A stretch of DNA of 64,000 nucleotides from Mesorhizobium carmichaelinearum (GCF_900199455.1 NZ_FZQR01000012.1:186001-250000), one strand, 5' to 3'. Shown: positions 1 to 8,136, counted from the stretch's first letter. Notes: generated by a model from the letters alone, not told the origin. Program-made: numbers and translations.

Positions 1-134
1 CGCGCTATCTCGAAGCCCGCTATGGTCACCACGCAATGAACCTTGCCGCCACGGTCAGGGATGATGCCCGCCAGGCGCGCAAACATGCCCTTGCAACCGC
101 GTTTTATCGTCAGGAGGCTGAACAACTTTCATGA
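1..134 (+). CDS. C-terminal fragment of an unidentified protein (5' end outside window)
   Basis: Reading from base 3, an open frame with no stop runs to a TGA at 132-134. It encodes about 43 residues that are rich in Ala, Arg and His and end in EAEQLS. The stop overlaps the ATG of the next gene (ATGA), which is typical of translationally coupled operon neighbours and is the main reason to believe the frame. No family motif is visible in the piece, so no function is proposed. Confidence 0.5.
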   Translation, partial: RYLEARYGHHAMNLAATVRDDARQARKHALATAFYRQEAEQLS

Positions 135-760
135 GCGAAGACCTTCCCGTCCTTAATCCCGTCGAAGCCCGCGTGCTTGGCTGCCTGATCGAGAAGAAGG
201 AGCTGACGCCTGATGTCTATCCGCTGACGCTCAACAGTGCACTTGCCGCCGCCAACCAGAAGACGGCGCGGGACCCGGTGATGGCGCTGGAACAGACGGA
301 GGTGCACCGGGCGCTGAAGCTGCTCGAGCACAAGGGGCTGGTGCGGCAGATGTTCGGCTCGCGCGTCGAGCGCTACGAGCATCAGATGGCGCAGCGCTTC
401 TCGCTGACCACGCCGCAGACCGCCGTGCTCGGCCTGCTCCTGCTGCGCGGGCCGCAGACGGCGCATGAGCTTTTGGCGCGAGCCGAGCGCATGGCGCGGT
501 TTTCGTCGATCGAAGACCTGCGTGCTGAACTCGACATGCTGATCGGCCGCCGGCCGCCGCTGATCCAGGAAATCCCGCGCGGGCCAGGTCAGCGCGAGGA
601 CCGCTACGTGCATCTCCTCGCCGGACCGGTGGACGTTGCAGCCCTGTCGGCGCAGCGCAGTGCGCCGGCCATGCCTCATTCCGAGCTGGAGGCGAGAGTG
701 GAGGCGCTGGAGCAGGAAGTCGCCGCTATGCGCGCTCGGCTCGACGCGTTGGGGGCTTAG
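131..760 (+). CDS. DUF480 (YceH/UPF0502) family protein
   Basis: The 209-residue protein matches the YceH/UPF0502 family in length and layout. The N-terminus (about residues 6-44) carries the family signature: NPVEARVLGCLIEKK followed by TPDxYPLTLN and AxNQK. The body looks like two winged-helix-type repeats, and a short coiled coil (about 185-207) ends the protein. The function of the family is not established; the fold suggests nucleic-acid or protein binding in the cytoplasm. The ATG overlaps the stop of the preceding partial gene, suggesting an operon, and a strong hairpin follows the stop. Confidence 0.9.
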   Translation: MSEDLPVLNPVEARVLGCLIEKKELTPDVYPLTLNSALAAANQKTARDPVMALEQTEVHRALKLLEHKGLVRQMFGSRVERYEHQMAQRFSLTTPQTAVLGLLLLRGPQTAHELLARAERMARFSSIEDLRAELDMLIGRRPPLIQEIPRGPGQREDRYVHLLAGPVDVAALSAQRSAPAMPHSELEARVEALEQEVAAMRARLDALGA

Positions 761-780
761 GCCGCCAGCTCCGTCATGAA

Positions 781-804
781 AACGCCGGCCCGAAGGCCGG
801 CGTT
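781..804. terminator. Hairpin between convergent genes
   Basis: A perfect 10-bp stem (AACGCCGGCC / GGCCGGCGTT) closes on a CGAA tetraloop. It lies between the convergent DUF480 and osmC genes and could terminate both. There is no long T run, so strength is uncertain. Confidence 0.6.
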
Positions 805-824
805 GTCGCTTCAGGTCACCCTGC

Positions 825-1250
825 TCAGCCGAGCCTGGCGTCGAGCGACACCTTGATCGCACCAAGCGCCTTGGAGACCGGGCATTCGGCCTTGGCCTTC
901 TCGGCCAGTTCCTTGAATTTCGCCGCATCGATGCCGGGCACCTTGCCGACCAGCGTGATCGCGCTGCCGGTGATGCCGGTGCCTGGAACCAGCGTCACCA
1001 CGGCTTTGGCGTCGAGCTCGGCCGCGGGTGTGCCGTTCTCGGCCAGGAAGTGCGACAGCTGCATGGCGTAGCAGCCGGCATGGGCGGCCGCGATCAGCTC
1101 TTCCGGATTGGTGCCGGATTTGCCGCTTTCATCCTCGAAGCGCGCCTTGAACGAATAGGGCGTGCCCTTGAGCGTCCCGCTCTGGCTGTCAAGCGTGCCC
1201 TTGCCTTCTTTCAGATTGCCTTTCCAGACGGCGGTTGCAGTGCGGTCCAT
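825..1250 (-). CDS. osmC: OsmC-family hydroperoxide reductase
   Basis: The 141-residue protein belongs to the OsmC branch of the OsmC/Ohr peroxiredoxins, which reduce organic and inorganic hydroperoxides with a reactive cysteine pair in the cytoplasm. Cys60 in the AAHAGC segment and Cys123 in AECPVSKAL sit at the family positions, and the N-terminus (TATAVWKGNLKEGKG) is of OsmC rather than Ohr type. Length is normal. The gene is monocistronic and convergent with the DUF480 gene. No regulator is adjacent, and OsmC versus OsmC-like cannot be separated further by eye. Confidence 0.92.
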   Translation of the reverse strand: MDRTATAVWKGNLKEGKGTLDSQSGTLKGTPYSFKARFEDESGKSGTNPEELIAAAHAGCYAMQLSHFLAENGTPAAELDAKAVVTLVPGTGITGSAITLVGKVPGIDAAKFKELAEKAKAECPVSKALGAIKVSLDARLG

Positions 1251-1470
1251 GAAGTCCTCCTTGGCCTCGATTGCGCCGGCCCGGCGCCAGCGTTCCTCTC
1301 AACTATAGCGCGGGCGCGAGGGAAGGCCATCGCGTCATCGCAGCGGAAATGGCGACATCGGCGTCAGCGGCGAAATTTTTTCCAAAAAAAGCGCATGCAA
1401 AAATGTCGGGTTCCATCCGGCCCGGCCGTCCTGCGGGCGGCCATGGGATTGTGGCCGGTTGGAGGTTCAC

Positions 1471-1698
1471 ATGGACAATCTGTTTTTCGCACTGTGGAAG
1501 AGGCCGGGCGATAGAGCCGGGCGACAGGAAGACTTCTGGATGGATCCGCCGGCGCCCGTCTTCGGCCGGTTGCTGGCGGCTGTTGCCATCATCGGGGTCG
1601 CGGCATGCCTTCTCGACCATGCAGCGGCGGTCGAAGGCAAGGGCGACACGCTCGTCGCCGCATCCTATGGTTCGTCACAGCAAGGGAGCTGGAAATGA
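1471..1698 (+). CDS. Small single-pass membrane protein, translationally coupled to the YCII gene
   Basis: A 75-residue frame starts at ATG 1471 just behind GGAGG (1461-1465), better than the upstream in-frame ATG at 1459. Residues about 29-46 form one hydrophobic segment (VFGRLLAAVAIIGVAACLL) flanked by a charged N-terminal half. The TGA stop overlaps the ATG of the YCII gene (ATGA). A good ribosome site plus coupling supports a real gene, but no family is recognised and a chance frame remains possible. Confidence 0.5.
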   Translation: MDNLFFALWKRPGDRAGRQEDFWMDPPAPVFGRLLAAVAIIGVAACLLDHAAAVEGKGDTLVAASYGSSQQGSWK

Positions 1699-2051
1699 AA
1701 TATATGTGCCTGGTCTATGGTGAGGAAAAAGACCTTTACGCGCTCACCGCCGAGCGAGGGGCCAAGCTCGACGCCGATTCGCTGGCCTATGACAGGGCGT
1801 TGGATCAACAAGGCAAGCTGATCGTCGCCGAGGCGCTGCAGTCGGTGAAGACAGCCAAGACCGTGCGCCGGCGCCAGGGCAAGCGGCTGATCATCGATGG
1901 CCCCTTTGCCGAAACCAAGGAGCAGTTGCTGGGGTTCGTCATGGTCGAGGCAGACAGTCTCGAGGAAGCGCTGGACATCGCCGCCGGCATTCCGCTGGCC
2001 GAGATCGGCACGATCGAAGTGCGGGCGATCTACGACATACCGGGGTCATAG
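1695..2051 (+). CDS. YCII-related (DGPF-domain) protein
   Basis: The 118-residue protein is a dimeric alpha/beta-barrel YCII-related protein of the DGPF group, with the diagnostic DGPF at residues 68-71 and the usual opening MKYMCLVYGEE. These small proteins often accompany ECF sigma factors and have no firmly assigned reaction. No sigma gene is adjacent here. The ATG at 1695 follows GGGAG and overlaps the stop of the small membrane protein gene. In-frame sequence continues upstream but has no better start. Confidence 0.88.
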   Translation: MKYMCLVYGEEKDLYALTAERGAKLDADSLAYDRALDQQGKLIVAEALQSVKTAKTVRRRQGKRLIIDGPFAETKEQLLGFVMVEADSLEEALDIAAGIPLAEIGTIEVRAIYDIPGS

Positions 2052-2203
2052 GCGGAGGCTGGCTTGGCGGCGTGGACCGGCTTGTTTGATCGCCTAAGCT
2101 TCACCAGCCGCAAATTGAATTTTCTTGGCCAGGGTCAACTCTCGCGTGTTGAAGCAAGGCGACAGTTCTCTTATCGTCCGTCGGATTCTTGGGGGATTTC
2201 GAC

Positions 2204-2731
2204 ATGCCTTTCCTGATTGCGATCCTTGGCGCGCTCGGAGCGGCGGCGTTCTGGTGGTACCGGATGAAGGCCATGAACGACGCCGCGCGCGAGGTCGCCG
2301 ACGTCGTCGGGCGCGTGCAAGGCAACATCAGGCGCAAGAAGCTGCGCAAGCAGGCGGCCCTGTCGCCGCTGACGGCGATCGACGATCCGGTGGTCGCCGC
2401 GGCGACGCTGATCACATCGATCGTCTCCGAAAATGGACCCATCCTGCCGCAGCGCGAGGCCGTCATCCGCGCTGTCATTTCCGAGATCGCCGACAAGAAG
2501 AAGACCGACGAGGCGGTGATCTACGCCAAATGGGCGGCGTCACAGATCGACGACACCACCGTCGTCATCGACAAGCTGGCACCGTTCCTGCGTGAGCGTC
2601 TGGATGTCGCCGAGCGGAACGACCTGCTGCAGATGGTCAACCGCGCGGCCCAGGGCGGCGAGAAGCGCCTTGAGATCGCCGATCAGCGCATGCTGCGGCT
2701 GCGGCAGAAGCTGGGTTTCGAGGTGAATTGA
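2204..2731 (+). CDS. Membrane-anchored TerB-like conserved protein
   Basis: The ATG at 2204 lies behind GGGGGA; an upstream TTG at 2189 is in frame but lacks such a site. The 175-residue product opens with one hydrophobic helix (about residues 2-17), followed by a basic stretch (RRKKLRKQ). The helical region from DDPVVAAATLITSI onward resembles the TerB/DjlA acidic helical fold in spacing, but I do not see its full signature. It is probably anchored to the inner membrane with a cytoplasmic domain. Function is unknown. Confidence 0.7.
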   Translation: MPFLIAILGALGAAAFWWYRMKAMNDAAREVADVVGRVQGNIRRKKLRKQAALSPLTAIDDPVVAAATLITSIVSENGPILPQREAVIRAVISEIADKKKTDEAVIYAKWAASQIDDTTVVIDKLAPFLRERLDVAERNDLLQMVNRAAQGGEKRLEIADQRMLRLRQKLGFEVN

Positions 2732-2732
2732 G

Positions 2733-2750
2733 ATCGCCGGCCTCGGCGAT
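2733..2750. terminator. Short hairpin between convergent genes
   Basis: A 7-bp perfect stem (ATCGCCG / CGGCGAT) with loop GCCT starts 2 bases past the stop of the TerB-like gene and precedes the convergent monooxygenase gene. No T run follows. Confidence 0.4.
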
Positions 2751-2852
2751 TGGCGCGAAACACCCTTTGCCTCGTCATCCTCGGGTCTTCGCCGCGTCGC
2801 TGCGCTCCTTGCTCCGCCAGTGGATGACGAAGTTGGGCGCGTGGCGAGACGG

Positions 2853-4112
2853 TCAGATCGCCTCGCCCTTCAACAGTCTCGGCGTTCCGGCGGAAAGCCC
2901 CGATGCCTGCCGGATGAAAAACGCCTTCAAGCGGGGCATGCGCTCGACCAGGCCAAGGCCGATGTCGCGGACGGTGCGCAGCGGGGTGATGTCGTTGGAA
3001 AACAGCCGGTTCAGCACATCCGTGGTGACGCCCATCTGCACCGTGTCGAAGCGGCGCCATTGCTGATAGCGTTCGAGCACGTCGAGCGCGCCGATGTCCT
3101 GGCCGAGCCGGTCGGCCTCGACGATCACCTCGGCAAGTGCCGCCACATCCTTGAAGCCGAGGTTGAGGCCCTGTCCGGCGATCGGGTGGATGCCGTGCGC
3201 GGCGTCGCCGGCAAGGGCCACGCGCGGCGCGACGAAGGCGCGCGCGATGGTCAGGCCGAGCGGCCAGGCGCGCGGCTTGTCGGCAACGCGGATCTCGCCG
3301 AGCTTCAGGCCGAAACGCTGTTCGAGTTCATGCTCGAAGACGAGATCGTCGCCTTCCACCAGCGTTTTGGCATCTTCCGCGCGTTCGACCCAGACGATCG
3401 ACGAACGATTGGTGCCGTCCTCGTCGGGTTTCAGCGGCAGCGTGGCGAAGGGGCCGGCGGGCAAAAAATGCTCTTCGGCGCGGCCATTGTGCGGGCGTTC
3501 ATGCGCAACCGTGCAGACGATCCCGGACTGGCCGTATTCCCATTTCACCGTCTTGATGCCTGCCATGTCGCGCAGCTTCGAGTTGACGCCATCGGCGGCG
3601 ACCAGCAACCGCGCCGTCAGCGCCGCCCCGTCGGCCAGATGCACCGTGATGCCAGCGCCATTGGTCTCGAAACCCTGCACCGCGACGCCTTCGATGATGT
3701 CGATGCCGAGCTTTTCGGCCCTGGCCCGCAAGGCGCCGTTCAGCGACTTGTTGGCGACCATATGCGCGAAGGGCTCGCCCGGCGCCACTTCGCCACCGAA
3801 GGTCAGGAACACCGGGCGTACCGGATCGGCGCTGCGCGAATCGGTGATGATCATCTCGGTGATCGCCTGTGCCTGCGGCGCGATTTCGGCCCAGACGCCG
3901 AGCTGGTCGAGCATGCGGCAGGCGGCCGCGGCAATGGCCGAGGCGCGGCCGTCGCGTTGCCAGGCGCCGGCGGGCGCGGCATCGACCAGCGCCACGGCCA
4001 AATGGGGCCGCGCCTGCTTCAGCGAGACGGCAGTGGCCAGCCCGACATAGCCGGCGCCGGCGACGAGAACATCGAGCCCGGATCTGGTCTTGGCGTCCGC
4101 CTTGCGTTCCAT
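2853..4112 (-). CDS. UbiH/UbiF/Coq6-family FAD-dependent monooxygenase
   Basis: This 419-residue flavoprotein hydroxylase belongs to the ubiquinone-biosynthesis UbiH/UbiF/VisC family. A dinucleotide-binding GAGYVG lies at residues 19-24, a central DG segment reads VAADGVNSKLR, and a C-terminal FAD motif reads GDAAHGIHPIAGQGLN. It probably hydroxylates the aromatic ring of a ubiquinone precursor at the inner membrane; which carbon cannot be told. I chose the ATG at 4112 because AAGGAG lies 8 bases upstream; the longer frame to 4184 has no ribosome site. It is divergent from tesB. Confidence 0.88.
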   Translation of the reverse strand: MERKADAKTRSGLDVLVAGAGYVGLATAVSLKQARPHLAVALVDAAPAGAWQRDGRASAIAAAACRMLDQLGVWAEIAPQAQAITEMIITDSRSADPVRPVFLTFGGEVAPGEPFAHMVANKSLNGALRARAEKLGIDIIEGVAVQGFETNGAGITVHLADGAALTARLLVAADGVNSKLRDMAGIKTVKWEYGQSGIVCTVAHERPHNGRAEEHFLPAGPFATLPLKPDEDGTNRSSIVWVERAEDAKTLVEGDDLVFEHELEQRFGLKLGEIRVADKPRAWPLGLTIARAFVAPRVALAGDAAHGIHPIAGQGLNLGFKDVAALAEVIVEADRLGQDIGALDVLERYQQWRRFDTVQMGVTTDVLNRLFSNDITPLRTVRDIGLGLVERMPRLKAFFIRQASGLSAGTPRLLKGEAI

Positions 4113-4211
4113 TGTCTTGGCTCCTTGCGCGCCGGCCGCGGCTGGCGCCCTTGACGGCTCGTTCTTCCTGTCGGAAACCGCCATAGCAATTTTGCGGCGA
4201 GGTCACAAAAC

Positions 4212-5072
4212 ATGACGGCGGCGATCGACGAGCTTCTGCGCATTCTCGACCTCGAGAGGCTGGAACACAATCTGTATCGTGGTCGCAGCCCCCAGGTGGA
4301 GTGGCAGCGCGTGTTCGGCGGCCAGACCATCGCCCAAGCGCTGGTGGCGGCGCAGCGGACGGTGGAGCCGGACCGCTTCGTGCATTCGCTGCACGGCTAT
4401 TTCATGCGGCCGGGCGACATCAGGGTGCCGATCGTCTACGAGGTCGACCGCATCCGCGACGGCGGCTCCTTCACCACCCGCCGCGTGCTGGCGATCCAGC
4501 ATGGACAGGCGATCTTTTCGCTGGAAGCCTCGTTCCAGGTCGACGAGAAAGGGCTGGAACACCAGTTCGCGCTGCCCGACGATGTGCCGCCGCCGGAAGG
4601 GCTGCAGACGCAGCGGCAGCTGCTCGAAAGGGCCGAACGTGTGCCGGAGGCGGTGCGCCGCTTTTGGGCGCGCGAGCGGCCGCTGGAGCTCAGGCCGGTC
4701 AATCTCCAGCACTATGAAAGCCGCGACAAGCTGCCGCCCCGGCAGAACGTCTGGATCCGCCTTGCCGGGCCAGTTCCCGACGATCGCGCGCTGCAATCGG
4801 TGCTGCTCGCCTATCTCTCCGACATGACGCTGCTCGACACCTCGACCTTCGCGCATGGGCGCGGCCTGTTCGATCCCGACATCCAGGCGGCGAGCCTCGA
4901 CCATTCGATGTGGTTCCACCGGCCGCATTCGCTCGACGGCTGGCTGCTCTATGCGCAGGACAGCCCGTCGAGTTCGGGATCGCGCGGCTTCAGCCGCGGC
5001 ACGCTCTACGCGCGCGACGGCACGCTGATCGCCTCGATGGCGCAGGAAGGGTTGATCCGGCTCAAGCGTTGA
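4212..5072 (+). CDS. tesB: Acyl-CoA thioesterase II
   Basis: The 286-residue double-hotdog thioesterase has the same length as E. coli TesB. Gln278 in the C-terminal MAQEGLIRL sits exactly at the E. coli catalytic position, and the AYLSDMTLLDT segment near residue 200 carries the expected Asp. It hydrolyses acyl-CoA to free fatty acid and CoA in the cytoplasm. A GAGG lies 8 bases before the ATG. The gene stands alone, divergent from the monooxygenase gene. Confidence 0.93.
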   Translation: MTAAIDELLRILDLERLEHNLYRGRSPQVEWQRVFGGQTIAQALVAAQRTVEPDRFVHSLHGYFMRPGDIRVPIVYEVDRIRDGGSFTTRRVLAIQHGQAIFSLEASFQVDEKGLEHQFALPDDVPPPEGLQTQRQLLERAERVPEAVRRFWARERPLELRPVNLQHYESRDKLPPRQNVWIRLAGPVPDDRALQSVLLAYLSDMTLLDTSTFAHGRGLFDPDIQAASLDHSMWFHRPHSLDGWLLYAQDSPSSSGSRGFSRGTLYARDGTLIASMAQEGLIRLKR

Positions 5073-5085
5073 GCACTCCGAGTCT

Positions 5086-5127
5086 TGTTTGAGCAGGAAA
5101 CCGGGCCCGACTTTTCGGGACCATACC
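5086..5127. repeat. Rhizobial-type intergenic repeat, partial copy
   Basis: The segment TTGAGCAGGAAACCGGGCCC followed by GACTTTTCGGGACCATACCC closely matches the right half of the palindromic repeat at 53677-53747. It lies directly after tesB. Confidence 0.5.
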
Positions 5128-5263
5128 CAAAGCCGGCAAATTAGGCATTTTCGAAAAATTGCATAATTTTTAAGCATGTGGCGTGCCGCAGGCACCGGCA
5201 CCGGCTGGCTTCGGCCGCCCCATTCCCTTTGTTTACAACAGGTTAACACGCTGCTTCGGCACT

Positions 5264-5279
5264 TGGCACGGAGCTTGAA
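5264..5279 (+). promoter_or_regulatory. Sigma-54 (RpoN) promoter candidate for glnK-amtB
   Basis: TGGCACG-GAGC-TTGAA matches the -24/-12 consensus TGGCACG-N4-TTGCA except for one base (C to A) in the -12 element. It sits 83 bases before the glnK ATG. In proteobacteria glnK-amtB is normally transcribed by RpoN with phosphorylated NtrC under nitrogen limitation, which fits. Confidence 0.75.
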
Positions 5280-5361
5280 TCCTTGGGGGCACTCTCCGGC
5301 TCTTTGGGATCGGTGAAGTCGTGCAAACGCGGGGGACCGCAACAGCAAAGGGTGAAACCTT

Positions 5362-5700
5362 ATGAAAATCGTGATGGCAATCATCAAGCCGTTCAAGCTG
5401 GACGAGGTACGCGAAGCGCTCACCGCCGTCGGCATCCAGGGCCTGACCGTCACCGAAGTCAAAGGCTACGGGCGTCAGAAGGGGCATACGGAAATCTATC
5501 GCGGAGCGGAATACGCGGTCAGTTTCCTGCCGAAGATCAAGATCGAGGTCGCGGTCAGTGCCGACACGGTCGACAAGGCCGTCGAAGCCATCACCGCCGC
5601 GGCCAAGACCGGCCAGATCGGCGACGGCAAGATCTTCGTTTTCGGCATCGACCAGGCGGTGCGCATCCGCACCGGCGAAACAGACACCGACGCGCTCTAA
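5362..5700 (+). CDS. glnK: Nitrogen regulatory protein P-II (GlnK)
   Basis: The 112-residue P-II protein starts MKIVMAIIKPFKLDEV and carries the T-loop with the uridylylation site Tyr51 in EIYRGAEY. The C-terminus has the GDGKIFV segment of the ATP/2-oxoglutarate site. It is called GlnK rather than GlnB because amtB follows 31 bases downstream. P-II trimers sense 2-oxoglutarate, ATP/ADP and uridylylation, and plug AmtB when ammonium is plentiful. Confidence 0.97.
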   Translation: MKIVMAIIKPFKLDEVREALTAVGIQGLTVTEVKGYGRQKGHTEIYRGAEYAVSFLPKIKIEVAVSADTVDKAVEAITAAAKTGQIGDGKIFVFGIDQAVRIRTGETDTDAL

Positions 5701-5731
5701 GCGGCGAACACGTATTCCAATGGAGAGTTCA

Positions 5732-7093
5732 ATGAATATTTCTTCCACCTTGAAGACGACGGGACGGGCGGCCCTTCTGGGCTCGCTTGCTCTCGCAGCG
5801 TTGGGCAGCGTCGCCGCCTTCGCGCAGCAAGCCGCTCCGGCCGCTGCCGCCGCGGCGCCGGCTGCCGCTCCCACCCCGGTGCTCGACACCGGCAACACCG
5901 CCTGGATGCTGACCTCGACGGCGCTGGTGCTGATGATGACCATCCCGGGCCTGGCGCTGTTCTACGGCGGCATGGTGCGCAAGAAGAACGTGCTCGCCAC
6001 CATCATGCAGAGCTTTGCCATCACCTGCCTGGTGACGGTGCTGTGGTTCATGTTCGGCTATTCGCTCGCCTTCACCACCAATGACTCCGCCAGCCTGAAC
6101 AACTATATCGGCGGCTTCTCGAGGTTCTTCCATCACGGCATCACGGTCTCGACGCTGTGGCTGCCGGGGGTCTCGAACATCCCTGAATTCGTCTTCTCGA
6201 TGTTCCAGATGACCTTCGCCATCATCACGCCTGCCCTCATCGCCGGCGCCTTCGCCGAACGCATGAAGTTCTCGGCGCTGCTGCTGTTCATGGCGTTGTG
6301 GCTGCTGGTCGTCTATTGCCCGATCGCGCATTGGGTCTGGGGCGGCGGCTTCCTTGGCGCGGCTGGCGTGCTCGACTTCGCCGGCGGCACGGTCGTCCAC
6401 ATCAACGCCGGTGTCGCGGGCCTGGTCTGCGCGCTGGTCCTGGGCAAGCGCGAAGGCTACGGCACCACCAACATGGCGCCGCACAACCTGGTCTATTCGG
6501 TGATCGGCGCTTCGCTGCTGTGGGTCGGCTGGTTCGGCTTCAACGCCGGTTCGGAACTGGCGGCTGATGGTCTTGCCGGCGCCGCCATGCTCAACACCCA
6601 GGTCGCCACCGCCGCTGCGGCTCTGGCCTGGATGTTTGCCGAATGGATCGTCGCCAAGAAGCCGTCCGTGCTTGGCATCATCTCCGGTGCCGTCGCCGGT
6701 CTCGTCGCGGTGACGCCGGCTTCCGGCTTCGTCAACCCGACCGGCGCGTTCATCGTCGGCATTCTCGCCGGCGTTATCTGCTACATCTCGGCGGTCAAGG
6801 TGAAGCATATGTTCGGCTATGACGACTCGCTCGACGCCTTCGGCGTTCATGGTATCGGCGGTATCGTTGGCGCACTGCTCACCGGCGCGCTCGCCGATCC
6901 GGCGATCAATGCGCTCGGCAAGGACGCTTCGGTCGGCAAGCAGCTCTATGGTATCGCCTTCACCATCCTGTGGACGGCGGTTGCCACCTTCGTGATCCTG
7001 TACATCGTCAAGGCGCTGGTCGGCCTGCGTCCGACGACCCAGGAAGAGGTCGAAGGCCTCGATATCTCCCAGCATGGCGAAGTGGTGCCGTAA
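5732..7093 (+). CDS. amtB: Ammonium transporter AmtB
   Basis: The ATG at 5732 follows GGAGAG; ATG 5720 is in frame but would overlap that site. The 453-residue protein has a cleavable signal peptide (about residues 1-31, ending AAFAQ), an Ala/Pro-rich linker and then 11 predicted membrane helices. Both pore histidines are recognisable, in PIAHWVWGGG and in DAFGVHGIGG. It conducts ammonium/ammonia across the inner membrane and is blocked by GlnK, encoded upstream in the same unit. Confidence 0.97.
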   Translation: MNISSTLKTTGRAALLGSLALAALGSVAAFAQQAAPAAAAAAPAAAPTPVLDTGNTAWMLTSTALVLMMTIPGLALFYGGMVRKKNVLATIMQSFAITCLVTVLWFMFGYSLAFTTNDSASLNNYIGGFSRFFHHGITVSTLWLPGVSNIPEFVFSMFQMTFAIITPALIAGAFAERMKFSALLLFMALWLLVVYCPIAHWVWGGGFLGAAGVLDFAGGTVVHINAGVAGLVCALVLGKREGYGTTNMAPHNLVYSVIGASLLWVGWFGFNAGSELAADGLAGAAMLNTQVATAAAALAWMFAEWIVAKKPSVLGIISGAVAGLVAVTPASGFVNPTGAFIVGILAGVICYISAVKVKHMFGYDDSLDAFGVHGIGGIVGALLTGALADPAINALGKDASVGKQLYGIAFTILWTAVATFVILYIVKALVGLRPTTQEEVEGLDISQHGEVVP

Positions 7094-7109
7094 GGCCAGC
7101 CTCGCCAAC

Positions 7110-7141
7110 GGGGCCGGCGGAACCCTCCTCCCGCCGGCCCC
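7110..7141 (+). terminator. Hairpin after amtB
   Basis: A perfect 11-bp GC stem (GGGGCCGGCGG / CCGCCGGCCCC) with a 10-base loop lies 16 bases past the amtB stop. No T run follows, so it may stabilise the mRNA rather than terminate. Confidence 0.5.
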
Positions 7142-7239
7142 ATGATTCCCTCACGCAATTCCAGGAAACCCGCATTCGGCTTTCCCTGGAACTGCTCCAA
7201 AGATCCCGTCGTGACGTTCTCGAAAGAGGCTCACGCATT

Positions 7240-7269
7240 GAGGCCCGGAGCGATCCGGGCCTCTTTTTT
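7240..7269 (+). terminator. Rho-independent terminator
   Basis: A perfect 10-bp stem (GAGGCCCGGA / TCCGGGCCTC) with loop GCGA is followed by six T. It is the strongest intrinsic terminator in the window, 146 bases downstream of amtB and 149 bases upstream of the next ATG. Confidence 0.85.
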
Positions 7270-7418
7270 GGCAAATTCGTCCCGATTGAGATCAATCTTG
7301 CGCAGTCACGTTCGCGTGAGGACGCTGTTCGAGGAAACATCGACCGGCCTGGCTCCGAACTGTGGATGCGATCGTCGTTCTGACGCTCGTGTGTAAAAAC
7401 ACAGGGAAGGAACTTCTC

Positions 7419-7694
7419 ATGAACCTCAAGAACATCTGCCTCGGGGCACTTGCTCTTTCCATGGTCAACGGCGTTGCATTTGCCGGTGCACTCGATGAGC
7501 CGGACAATATGGCGCCGTTCTTTACCGATTCCAGCATGAAAACCATGAAGCCGATGGAAGAATTCAAGATGGTCTTCATGGCCATGCCGAAGGAGAAGCA
7601 GGACGCCATGATGAAGGAATGCAACGACGCGGCGATGAGCAAGCCTCATGCCGAGTTCTGCGCCAATGTGCACGCCCTCGGCGGTAGCAAGTAA
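7419..7694 (+). CDS. Met-rich small secreted protein
   Basis: The ATG at 7419 follows GGAAGGA. The 91-residue product has a clear signal peptide (residues 1-22, cleavage after AFA). The mature part of about 69 residues contains ten Met and two Cys and ends ALGGSK. It is probably periplasmic. I do not recognise the family. Metal binding or a redox role is possible from the composition but is only inference. The gene is isolated from amtB by a strong terminator, so it is probably transcribed on its own. Confidence 0.75.
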   Translation: MNLKNICLGALALSMVNGVAFAGALDEPDNMAPFFTDSSMKTMKPMEEFKMVFMAMPKEKQDAMMKECNDAAMSKPHAEFCANVHALGGSK

Positions 7695-7764
7695 CACGCT
7701 GCCTGGCGGACTGTGTGCAAAGCCGCGCTTCCAGGAAAGGTGTGAGACGGGGTCGGCGGCAGGT

Positions 7765-8136
7765 CTATCCGCCGATCCCGTCGTCCATCATGGTGTTTGT
7801 CAGCGCCTCATAGGCGTTGCTGCAGGTCTGCGAATGGGGACAATTCCGGACAATCAACGCCGGCGCCACCGTCAGGATGGCCGCGATCAGAATTTGCAGG
7901 CCTAGACCCAGCACCCCAAATCCCTTGCCGAAGAGAGTTCTATACAGAAAATACAGGCCCTGTATCAGACAGGCTGCGGCAAGCAGGTGCAGGAGAGGGC
8001 CGGTCGCCCGCGCGAAGGGCGTGATGTAACCATCAGGAAAGCCCACCATGCCGAGGTCGACGAACCAATGCAGGGCGAGCAGGAGACTAAGCCCTGCCCA
8101 GGCGAGAGCCGCCACGCGAAGGAAGACAGATTGCAT
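7765..8136 (-). CDS. Small multi-pass membrane protein
   Basis: The 123-residue product starting at ATG 8136 is highly hydrophobic. It has about three membrane helices (near residues 6-28, 45-68 and 74-97) and a cysteine-containing tail (NCPHSQTC). An AGAGG precedes this ATG; the longer frame to 8175 adds an Arg-rich stretch without a better site. It is convergent with the Met-rich protein gene. I recognise no family; the length of the hydrophobic frame supports a real gene. Confidence 0.6.
   Translation of the reverse strand: MQSVFLRVAALAWAGLSLLLALHWFVDLGMVGFPDGYITPFARATGPLLHLLAAACLIQGLYFLYRTLFGKGFGVLGLGLQILIAAILTVAPALIVRNCPHSQTCSNAYEALTNTMMDDGIGG

Larger units (their letters stand above)
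7094..7418. other. 325-base intergenic stretch after amtB
   Basis: This stretch holds the two hairpins listed separately and a compact palindrome GATTGA-GA-TCAATC at 7284-7297. The rest is the presumed promoter region of the small secreted protein gene. No convincing open frame is seen. Confidence 0.5.

Noticed and set aside
110..928. A 272-residue minus-strand frame across the DUF480 and osmC genes
   Set aside because: It is Arg/His-rich, overlaps two clear genes and has no recognisable motif.
5729..7108. A 459-residue open frame antisense to amtB
   Set aside because: It is a low-complexity His/Asp/Arg-rich shadow; amtB on the plus strand is certain.
7284..7297. GATTGA-GA-TCAATC as an Fnr/FixK box
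   Set aside because: The spacing between half-sites is 2 bases, whereas Fnr/FixK boxes need TTGAT-N4-ATCAA.
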